Shown here: positions 1-5,256 of the stretch, in pieces
How the letters are laid out: every line of letters starts with the position of its first letter
Numbering within the stretch: the stretch's first letter is position 1
Made by a program: the position numbers and the translations under genes
DNA from: Nocardia sp.
GTDB taxonomy: Bacteria; Actinomycetota; Actinomycetes; Mycobacteriales; Mycobacteriaceae
DNA: 5,256 bases
Direction: 5' to 3'
Assembly: GCA_013361595.1 (NCBI GenBank)
Contig: JABFXT010000755.1
Span: 1 to 5,256 of the forward strand
The notes under the pieces: generated by a model
Database searches by the model: none
What the model saw: only the letters and a program-made list of their open reading frames with translations
What the model was told of the DNA's origin: nothing

Positions 1-408
1 CGACTTCGACCGATACGTCCGCACGATCGCCGATATCCGCGGCGCGCGGCCGCTGACGCTGCACCTCCCCTTCGGCAGCGGCGGCGAGCTCGACGGTGTC
101 ATCGATCTGATTCCGATGTGGGCGCTCGAACCCATGGCCACCGAATTCTACGGAAGCCATTGGCGCGTCGCCGAGCAGCGGTACCGCGACCTGGTGGCCG
201 CGGTACGGGCCGCGGACGGTACGGAGCCGGACGCCGCCGGACCGGGCAGGATCGCGCCCGAACAGTTGCACGACTCGGCGAGGCCGTACCGGTGCTGTGC
301 GACGCGGTACCGGGCGGCGGCGATATCGCGCCGCTCCTGGATGCCGTAGTCCGCTACCTGCCGTCACCCTTGCTCGTCTGCCAACCGGAACACGCCCTCG
401 ACTACTGA
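1..408 (+). pseudogene. EF-G-like translational GTPase, C-terminal part of G domain, frameshifted remnant (5' end outside window)
   Basis: The frame starting at base 2 reads DFDRYVRTIADIRGARPLTL, then LPFGSGGELDGVIDLIPMWA. This resembles the stretch after the G4 (NKxD) motif of bacterial EF-G, where a P-x-G...GVVDL segment is typical. After about base 265 the similarity moves to the frame starting at base 1, which gives AVPVLCDAV, then LLDAVVRYLPSP, matching the end of the EF-G G domain (PVxCGSA...LLDAVxxYLPSP). The base-2 frame stops at 349-351; the base-1 frame stops at 406-408. Joining the two needs one missing base or two extra bases at about 262-285. Even when joined, the protein ends 12 residues after YLPSP, so EF-G domains II-V are absent. 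The G5 signature GSA reads DAV. A tetracycline-type ribosomal protection protein is a less likely alternative. Decay is the simplest reading; a sequencing error could explain the frameshift but not the missing domains. Confidence 0.6.
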
Positions 409-445
409 CCGGCTCTGCCCGAGAGCGGAACCGCAAGCGCCCAGC

Positions 446-470
446 GGTACCCGCGACCTTCCGCGGGACC
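446..470. terminator. possible bidirectional hairpin between convergent genes
   Basis: The arms CCCGCG (450-455) and CGCGGG (462-467) pair around a 6-base loop. GGT (446-448) and ACC (468-470) extend the stem past a bulged A at 449. It lies in the gap between the plus-strand EF-G remnant (stop at 408) and the minus-strand hemH (stop at 510), where a shared terminator would be expected. No T-tract follows on either strand, so this is only a candidate. Nothing else is evident in 409-509. Confidence 0.3.
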
Positions 471-509
471 GCCGCCCCACCCCGGCCCGGGACGAGTGGT
501 GCGGCCCGC

Positions 510-1568
510 TCACCGAGTGGCAGGGCGCCGCTGCGGCACGCAACAGTCGACGGCACAGGGAGCGCCGTCGACTGTGCTTCCGTAGCCGGGCACGGCGCCG
601 AGCCGGCGGGGCGTGACGGCGCCCAGATGTTCACCGACCAGCTCGACCACCATCTCGGCGAACCGCGGATCGGTACCGGGTGTCGCTGCCCGCGCGAAGG
701 ACAAACCCAGCTCGGCGGCCTTCTCGGCAGCCTCGTTGTCCAGATCCCAGATCACCTCGAGGTGATCGGAGACGAATCCGACCGGGCAGACGATCACCGA
801 TTCGAAACCCTTGTCCGCCAGCACTTCCAGATGATCGACGATATCGGGCTCCAACCACGGGATATGCGGCGGTCCCGACCGCGACTGCCAGACCACGTCG
901 TACTCGTCGAAACCGGTTGCGGCAGCACACAACCGCGCGGCCTCGGCAACCTGCCTGCTGTAGAGCCGGCCGCCGTCGGCCCGTGGCCCCGCCGCAGCGT
1001 CGGCGCTCACCGGCACCGAATGCGCGGTGAAGACCAGCCGGGTGATCTGCCGGTGCTCGGCGGGCAGCGTCTCCCGCGCGGCGTGTATCCCATCGGCGAA
1101 GGCGGCGACGAGCAGCGGATGATCGAAGTACTGGCGCAGTTTCACCAGTTCCGGCGCGTCCCCGCCGACGGCCGCGCGGGCCCGGACGATGTCCTCGTCG
1201 TACTGGCGGCAACCGGAGTACCCGCCCCAGGCCGACGTCGGGAACACGAGTGCCGAACGCACCCCGTCCGCGGTCATCCGGGCCAGGGTGTCCTCCACCA
1301 TCGGATGCCAGTTGCGGTTGCCGAAGTACACCGGCAGTTCCGTCCCCGCGGCCGACAACGCCCGTTCGACCGCGACGATGATGTCGCGGTTGAGGGCATT
1401 GATCGGCGATACCCCACCGAAGTGCAGATAGTGTTGTGCGACCTCGGCGAGCCGCTCCGGCGGGACACCGCGGCCGCGGGTCACGTTCTCCAGGAACGGC
1501 AGCACATCGTCGGGTCCTTCCGGGCCGCCGAAGGACAACAGCAGCAGTGCGTCGGCCGCGCGGGCCAC
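510..1568 (-). CDS. hemH: ferrochelatase (protoporphyrin/coproporphyrin ferrochelatase)
   Basis: The 352-residue product inserts Fe2+ into a porphyrin late in haem synthesis; in actinobacteria the substrate is usually coproporphyrin III. Visible landmarks are [19 protein letters not shown] near the N-terminus, [12 protein letters not shown] (46-57), FGNRNWHP (82-89), [12 protein letters not shown] (109-120), TAHSVP with the catalytic His183, and [15 protein letters not shown] (261-275) with the conserved Glu271. The C-terminus carries Cys338, Cys342 and Cys343, in the region where mycobacterial ferrochelatases have [2Fe-2S] cysteine ligands. The GTG start is preferred because the ferrochelatase similarity begins there and AAGGAG lies 5 bases upstream; the open frame extends further, but into inhA with no homology. 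Length is close to mycobacterial HemZ (about 344). It lies 25 bases downstream of inhA, so it is probably co-transcribed with fabG1-inhA, as in M. tuberculosis. The catalytic assignment is secure; cluster binding is inferred. Confidence 0.96.
   Translation of the reverse strand: MARAADALLLLSFGGPEGPDDVLPFLENVTRGRGVPPERLAEVAQHYLHFGGVSPINALNRDIIVAVERALSAAGTELPVYFGNRNWHPMVEDTLARMTADGVRSALVFPTSAWGGYSGCRQYDEDIVRARAAVGGDAPELVKLRQYFDHPLLVAAFADGIHAARETLPAEHRQITRLVFTAHSVPVSADAAAGPRADGGRLYSRQVAEAARLCAAATGFDEYDVVWQSRSGPPHIPWLEPDIVDHLEVLADKGFESVIVCPVGFVSDHLEVIWDLDNEAAEKAAELGLSFARAATPGTDPRFAEMVVELVGEHLGAVTPRRLGAVPGYGSTVDGAPCAVDCCVPQRRPATR
543..575. repeat. perfect 12-bp inverted repeat inside the hemH 3' end
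   Basis: The arms ACAGTCGACGGC (543-554) and GCCGTCGACTGT (564-575) are perfectly complementary around a 9-base loop. They span hemH codons 332-342 ([11 protein letters not shown]), which include Cys338 and Cys342. The hairpin lies 30 bases before the hemH stop codon. It could be an RNA structure at the operon end or a coding coincidence. Confidence 0.6.
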
Positions 1569-1573
1569 GGTGT

Positions 1574-1579
1574 CTCCTT
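1574..1579 (-). promoter_or_regulatory. Shine-Dalgarno of hemH
   Basis: Minus-strand AAGGAG is followed by a 5-base spacer (ACACC) and then GTG at 1568-1566. This site decides the hemH start, because the open frame continues upstream to 1754 without a stop. Confidence 0.85.
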
Positions 1580-1593
1580 CTCGGTTGTTTCCG

Positions 1594-2427
1594 TCAGTCC
1601 AGTGGCATGTTCTCGGGGAACCAGGTGTTGTGGCTGGCGCCGCCGTCGACGTAGATGATCGACCCGGTGGTCGCGGGCAGCCAGTCCGACAGCAGCGCGA
1701 CGATCGATTTACCGACCACCTCGGCACCACCGTCCCAGCCGATCGGCGAGGCACCGTCCCAGTAGGTGTCCAGCTGCTTGAGCTGTTTCGCGTCGTCGGT
1801 GGCGGTACCGGCGATCGCTTTGGCGGCGAGCGTTTTCACCGGGCCCGCCGCGATCAGGTTGGACCGGATCTGCTTCGCGTAGCCGACCTCACGCGCCACA
1901 TAGCGGTTCACCGATTCCAGCGCGGCCTTGGCCACACCCATCCAGTTGTAGAACGGCATGGCCGTCCGGGGATCGAAATCCATCCCGACAATGGAACCGC
2001 GCTCGTTCATGACGGGCAGCACCGCGCGCGCCAGCGCGGCGTAGCTCCACGCCGAGATCTCGAACGATTTCGCCGCGTCCGCGCTGGGGCCGTCCAGGAA
2101 CGGCAGCGCGGTGGGGCCCATGAGAGTCTTCGGGGCGAACGCGATCGAATGCAGCACGCCGTCGATCCCCTCGGGCGCGAGGCGACGGATCTCGTCGGGC
2201 AGCTTGCGCAGGTCCTCATCGTTGGTCACATCGAGCCCGATGGCCGGCGGCACCTCCTCGGGCAGCCGCTTGGCGATCCGGTCGATCAGCCGCAACCGCT
2301 CGGTGAGGCCGGTGATGATCACCTTGGCCCCTTCCTTCTGCGCGATGGCCGCCGCGTGGAACGCGATGGAGGCATCGGTGATGATGCCGGTGACGAGGAT
2401 CGTCTTGCCTTCGAGCAATCCGCCCAT
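1594..2427 (-). CDS. inhA: NADH-dependent enoyl-[acyl-carrier-protein] reductase InhA
   Basis: The 277-residue protein reduces trans-2-enoyl-ACP with NADH, the final step of each FAS-II elongation round that builds mycolic-acid chains; it is the isoniazid/ethionamide target in mycobacteria. The N-terminus ([20 protein letters not shown]) matches M. tuberculosis InhA residue for residue in numbering, with the nucleotide-binding GIITD and Ile21. Ser94 lies in HSIAF (mycobacteria have HSIGF). [10 protein letters not shown] is followed by the catalytic Tyr160 and Lys167 in YNWMGVAK (Tyr158/Lys165 in M. tuberculosis), then RSNLIAAGP and [20 protein letters not shown]. The C-terminal tail after YVDGGA is about 8 residues longer than in the 269-residue mycobacterial enzyme. 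The ATG has a modest purine-rich site (AGGGAG) about 12 bases upstream. It lies 116 bases downstream of fabG1 and 25 bases upstream of hemH. Identity is secure; drug sensitivity cannot be read from sequence. Confidence 0.97.
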   Translation of the reverse strand: MGGLLEGKTILVTGIITDASIAFHAAAIAQKEGAKVIITGLTERLRLIDRIAKRLPEEVPPAIGLDVTNDEDLRKLPDEIRRLAPEGIDGVLHSIAFAPKTLMGPTALPFLDGPSADAAKSFEISAWSYAALARAVLPVMNERGSIVGMDFDPRTAMPFYNWMGVAKAALESVNRYVAREVGYAKQIRSNLIAAGPVKTLAAKAIAGTATDDAKQLKQLDTYWDGASPIGWDGGAEVVGKSIVALLSDWLPATTGSIIYVDGGASHNTWFPENMPLD

Positions 2428-2543
2428 GAGTTCTCGGTTCTCCCTGCGTGTGATGTCGTATCTCGCCGCGCTCGGTCGATGTGCCGATACGCGCTACCGT
2501 GCCGGCGCGGCTTCGGGTCAGTGCTGAACGAATCGCGGGCCGG

Positions 2544-3297
<754 letters not shown>

Positions 3298-3363
3298 ATG
3301 GGACGTCGGCCGATATTTCCGGTGCATGTTTGTCCATCCCGCACAAAGCAGGGCATACAACTG

Positions 3364-3396
3364 CGGGCCGGCGTCGTACTCGACGACGCCGGCCCG
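3364..3396 (-). terminator. strong hairpin terminator downstream of the I36-like gene
   Basis: A perfect 14-bp stem, with arms 3364-3377 (CGGGCCGGCGTCGT) and 3383-3396, closes on a 5-base loop (3378-3382). It begins 24 bases past the I36-like stop codon and lies upstream of the fabG1 promoter, so it would insulate the two units. On the minus strand it is followed by GCAGTTGTATG, only a weak T-rich stretch, which is usual for high-GC actinobacterial terminators. Confidence 0.75.
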
Positions 3397-3420
3397 GAGT
3401 GCTTCACGAATCGCACCGTG

Positions 3421-3780
3421 TCAGCAGGAAGGACACCACGAGATCGAACGGGCCTCGAAACCGAGTGCCGGCACGTCCTCACCGTTGCCCACATACCGAT
3501 ATTCGTGCGGGGTCGGACCACTACCACACGGATTGGAACTCAACAGGACCTCCCGGCCGACCCGGTTGGCGACCGACCTGGCCGGAAAACTCAAGTTCAG
3601 GCAATAGTTCTCCGCCGAATCGGTGTGGACCGCCACCTGAGCTTCACCCGTGAAATTGTCGCCGCTCCACAAGCACGCATCCCGGTCGCACGGAACCGAC
3701 GCCGACGCCGGCGGCGCGGGCAGCGGAAAAACAGCGAACAGACCCAAAGCCATCGCGGCAGCGAACATCAGTACACGCAT
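3421..3780 (-). CDS. small secreted cysteine-rich protein, peptidase inhibitor family I36-like
   Basis: The 119-residue product has a Sec signal peptide: MRVLMFAAAMALGLFAVFPL, then a Pro/Ala stretch ending ASA, with probable cleavage after Ala27. The mature part, about 92 residues, starts SVPCDRDACLWSGDNFTGEA and has six cysteines (31, 36, 60, 85, 116, 119), which could form three disulfides outside the cell. The pattern C-x4-C-L-W-x4-NFTG, then a cysteine about 20 residues on and an S-V-x-N-R segment, resembles the I36 family of beta/gamma-crystallin-like Streptomyces metalloproteinase inhibitors (SMPI). The family match is from pattern memory; inhibitory activity and target are unknown. The ATG at 3780 is chosen over an in-frame ATG at 3822 because it starts the signal peptide and follows AGGGAGGGG by 5 bases. 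It lies between the VWA gene and the fabG1 operon, with its own candidate promoter and a terminator, so it looks like a single-gene unit. Confidence 0.8.
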   Translation of the reverse strand: MRVLMFAAAMALGLFAVFPLPAPPASASVPCDRDACLWSGDNFTGEAQVAVHTDSAENYCLNLSFPARSVANRVGREVLLSSNPCGSGPTPHEYRYVGNGEDVPALGFEARSISWCPSC

Positions 3781-3785
3781 CAGAA

Positions 3786-3800
3786 CCCCTCCCTGAGGGG
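3786..3800 (-). promoter_or_regulatory. Shine-Dalgarno of the I36-like gene, inside a small hairpin
   Basis: Minus-strand AGGGAGGGG precedes the ATG at 3780 by 5 bases and is a strong ribosome binding site. Its 3' half, AGGGG (3790-3786), is complementary to CCCCT (3800-3796) across a 5-base loop, so the site could be partly hidden in the mRNA. The binding site is clear; a regulatory role for the hairpin is speculative. Confidence 0.6.
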
Positions 3801-3828
3801 ATGCCGCCCCTACGGCACCCACCGGGCG

Positions 3829-3859
3829 ACTCTAACATCCCGAAAACGGCACGCGCCAA
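3829..3859 (-). promoter_or_regulatory. candidate promoter of the I36-like gene
   Basis: On the minus strand TAGAGT (3834-3829) fits the TANNNT -10 consensus. TTGGCG (3859-3854) lies 19 bases upstream as a possible -35, with spacing at the long end of normal. It falls in the 89-base gap after the VWA stop, leaving a leader of about 40 bases that includes the hairpin over the Shine-Dalgarno. Consensus match only. Confidence 0.4.
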
Positions 3860-3866
3860 GGGTTTT
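3843..3866 (-). terminator. weak terminator-like hairpin after the VWA gene
   Basis: Just past the VWA stop codon the minus strand reads AAAACCCTTGGCGCGTGCCG followed by TTTTC. GGC/GCC pair around GCGT, and AAAAC/GTTTT extend the stem past a 4-base bulge. The T-run is suggestive, but the stem is weak and overlaps the candidate -35 of the next gene, so partial termination or read-through is equally possible. Confidence 0.25.
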
Positions 3867-3869
3867 ACG

Positions 3870-4871
3870 TCAAGGCAGCCGCTGTCGGAGCACCAGGGCC
3901 ACGACGATCCCGACGAAGGTCGACAGCAGCCCGAGCAACCACCACGGCCGACTCGCGTCACCCCGCGTCGTCTCGTATCCGATCTGCTCCTCCAGGGTGT
4001 CGTACACCTTCGACAGTTCCTGCAGCGTCGCGGCACTGTAGAAGTCGCCACCCGACAGATTCGCGATCTCCTGCATCGCGTCGTCGTCGACCTCGACCTT
4101 CACCCGGTCGGTACCGCCGTCTTCGCGCGGAATGTCGACCGTTCCCCACTTCGTGCCGAAGGAGATGGTCGAAACCGGGATCTTCTTGGTCTTCGCCAGC
4201 CGCGCGGCCACGAATTCGTGGCGTGGATTGTCCACATCCTCGAAATCGGGCACGGTCTGTTTACCGTCGGACATCAGGACGATCCGGGCGGGTGGCGGTG
4301 TCTCCGAGCCACCCAGTACCGAAGCGAGGGTTTCCACCGACTGGAGCGCGGTCAGAATGCCCTCGCCGGTGGCCGTCCGCTCGGCGAGTTTGATGTTGTC
4401 GATGGCGGCCTTCACCGAACCCCGGTCGGTGGTCGGCGAGACCAGCACCGACGCGGTACCGGCATAGGTCACCAGACCGAGGTTGATGCCCGGCGTCAGC
4501 CCGTCGGCGAAGTTCTTGGCCGCTTCCTGGGCGACCTGCAGCCGGTTGGGCGATACATCGGTGGCCTCCATGGACAGCGATACATCCATTACCAGCACCA
4601 CGGTCGCCCGGTTGCGGGGCACCTTCTTCTCCGCGGTCGGTCCGGCCGCGCCGATCGTGGCGAAAACCATCCCGACGATCACGAGCACGATGGGTACGTG
4701 GCGCCAGAAACTGGGCCGGTTGGGAGCGACCTTCTCGAGCTGCTCCATATTGCTGAACCGCAACATATGGCGATGCTTGCCGCGCTGCACCAGCAGATAG
4801 CCGAGTGCCAGCAGGAGGATGACAGCAAGAAATCCGAGCCAGATCGGTGCGGTGAAATTCGAAATACTCAC
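3870..4871 (-). CDS. VWA-domain (MIDAS) membrane protein, Rv1481-like, of the MoxR-DUF58-VWA cluster
   Basis: The 333-residue protein matches the architecture and length of M. tuberculosis Rv1481 (335). Two N-terminal membrane helices (about 10-28 and 59-77) flank the segment MLRFSNMEQLEKVAPNRPSF; a VWA domain (about 88-290) follows, and a C-terminal helix (about 310-328) ends at LRQRLP. The metal-ion-dependent adhesion site is complete: D96-x-S98-x-S100 in DVSLSM, Thr168 in RTATGEG, and Asp202 in MSDGK. Other shared stretches are TPGINLGLVTYAGTASVLVS and EEQIGYET. Such proteins work with MoxR AAA+ ATPases and DUF58 proteins, probably in envelope or chaperone-like functions; the exact role is not established. 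The GTG start is chosen because homology starts with the first helix and it overlaps the DUF58 stop (GTGA), implying translational coupling. The partner MoxR gene would lie beyond the right edge. Confidence 0.92.
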   Translation of the reverse strand: MSISNFTAPIWLGFLAVILLLALGYLLVQRGKHRHMLRFSNMEQLEKVAPNRPSFWRHVPIVLVIVGMVFATIGAAGPTAEKKVPRNRATVVLVMDVSLSMEATDVSPNRLQVAQEAAKNFADGLTPGINLGLVTYAGTASVLVSPTTDRGSVKAAIDNIKLAERTATGEGILTALQSVETLASVLGGSETPPPARIVLMSDGKQTVPDFEDVDNPRHEFVAARLAKTKKIPVSTISFGTKWGTVDIPREDGGTDRVKVEVDDDAMQEIANLSGGDFYSAATLQELSKVYDTLEEQIGYETTRGDASRPWWLLGLLSTFVGIVVALVLRQRLP

Positions 4872-5256
4872 TGGCGTGGCACCCGCGGGGTCGAGGCGCC
4901 GAGGCTGTGGCGCCGAGTGGAGACGAACCGGACCACATCGGCGATCCAGTCCCGGTCGGTCCGGAGGGTCAGCACCGGGGCTCCGCAACTGCGCAAGGTC
5001 TGTTCGACCTCTTCCCGGTGCCGCTGCGCGGCGGCGGCGTAGTCGGCGCGCAATTGCGGGGTGACGGTGAACTCGCGCGTACGTCCGGTCTCCGGATCGT
5101 GCAGCACCACGTCACCGATATCCGGTAACGCGGTATCGCGGGGGTCCAGCACCTCGACGGCCAGCAGATCGTGCCGCGCGGCGATGGCCCGCAACGACCG
5201 CTGCCAATCGATATCACCCAGGAAATCGCTGATGACGACCGCGAGGCCACGTTTAC
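4868..5256 (-). CDS. DUF58 domain protein, C-terminal part (Rv1480-like), truncated by the window edge
   Basis: The last 128 residues are present; the N-terminus lies beyond base 5256. The frame runs from the edge as KRGLAVVISDFLGDIDWQRS, then ARHDLLAVEVLDPRDTALPDIGDVVLHDPETG, ending with LRTDRDWIADVVRFVSTRRH. The V-V-I-S-D-F segment and the later E-V-x-DPR-D-x-x-LPD-x-G motif are typical of the C-terminal region of DUF58 proteins encoded beside MoxR ATPases, such as Rv1480 (about 317 residues). The stop TGA overlaps the GTG of the VWA gene by 4 bases. The molecular function of the family is unknown; by gene association it acts with MoxR and the VWA protein. An in-frame ATG at 5194 lies in the middle of the conserved domain and is not the start. 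Confidence 0.9.
   Translation of the reverse strand, partial: KRGLAVVISDFLGDIDWQRSLRAIAARHDLLAVEVLDPRDTALPDIGDVVLHDPETGRTREFTVTPQLRADYAAAAQRHREEVEQTLRSCGAPVLTLRTDRDWIADVVRFVSTRRHSLGASTPRVPRQ

Noticed and set aside
297..1658. Long plus-strand open frame of 453 codons
   Set aside because: It lies antisense to hemH and is a product of GC-rich codon bias. Its translation is Arg/Pro/Gly-rich without a recognisable domain, while the minus strand encodes a clear ferrochelatase.
1569..1754. N-terminal extension of hemH to an ATG at 1754
   Set aside because: The extra 62 residues overlap inhA and match nothing. The GTG at 1568 has a good ribosome site and begins where ferrochelatase similarity begins.
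4872..4988. N-terminal extension of the VWA protein to 4988
   Set aside because: The extension overlaps the DUF58 coding region in another frame and is Pro/Arg-rich without similarity; the GTG at 4871 starts just ahead of the first membrane helix.
3801..5042. Plus-strand open frame of 413 codons opposite the VWA and DUF58 genes
   Set aside because: It is His/Arg/Gly-rich low-information sequence across two conserved minus-strand genes; it has no ribosome site or family similarity.

Overview
The window is high-GC DNA from an actinobacterium of the order Mycobacteriales, most likely Nocardia or a close relative. The support is a recognisable fabG1 (mabA) - inhA - hemH block next to a DUF58 gene and a VWA-domain membrane protein gene. 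This is the same neighbourhood as M. tuberculosis Rv1480-Rv1481-fabG1-inhA-hemZ. The protein sequences are clearly homologous to the mycobacterial ones but diverged, so this is not Mycobacterium itself. The genus is an inference from recall; no search was run.

Layout, left to right. (1) Positions 1-408, plus strand: the end of an EF-G-like translational GTPase G domain, interrupted by an apparent frameshift and stopping where the G domain normally ends; probably a pseudogene. (2) 409-509: a short gap between convergent genes with one small GC hairpin. (3) 510-1568, minus: hemH, ferrochelatase. (4) 1594-2427, minus: inhA, NADH-dependent enoyl-ACP reductase. (5) 2544-3260, minus: fabG1/mabA, beta-ketoacyl-ACP reductase. 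(6) 3261-3420: intergenic, with a probable leaderless fabG1 promoter and a strong hairpin terminator for the next gene. (7) 3421-3780, minus: a small secreted six-cysteine protein resembling peptidase inhibitor family I36. (8) 3870-4871, minus: a VWA/MIDAS membrane protein. (9) 4868-5256, minus: the C-terminal part of a DUF58 protein, cut by the window edge.

Transcription of the main block runs right to left. The DUF58 and VWA genes overlap by 4 bases (GTGA) and are the tail of a MoxR-DUF58-VWA type operon. The I36-like gene is probably its own unit, with a candidate promoter, a good Shine-Dalgarno and a terminator. fabG1-inhA-hemH forms the next operon: FabG1 and InhA catalyse the two reductive steps of the FAS-II cycle that makes long meromycolate-type chains, and HemH inserts iron in the last step of haem synthesis.

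The points most worth a second look are: the TAGGTT -10 element placed for a leaderless fabG1 transcript, equivalent to the isoniazid-resistance promoter site of M. tuberculosis; the replacement of the MabA pocket tryptophan by serine; the I36-like gene sitting between the two conserved operons; and the broken EF-G-like gene. I see no evidence of a new defence, mobile or CRISPR-type system; most of the window is conserved core genome.
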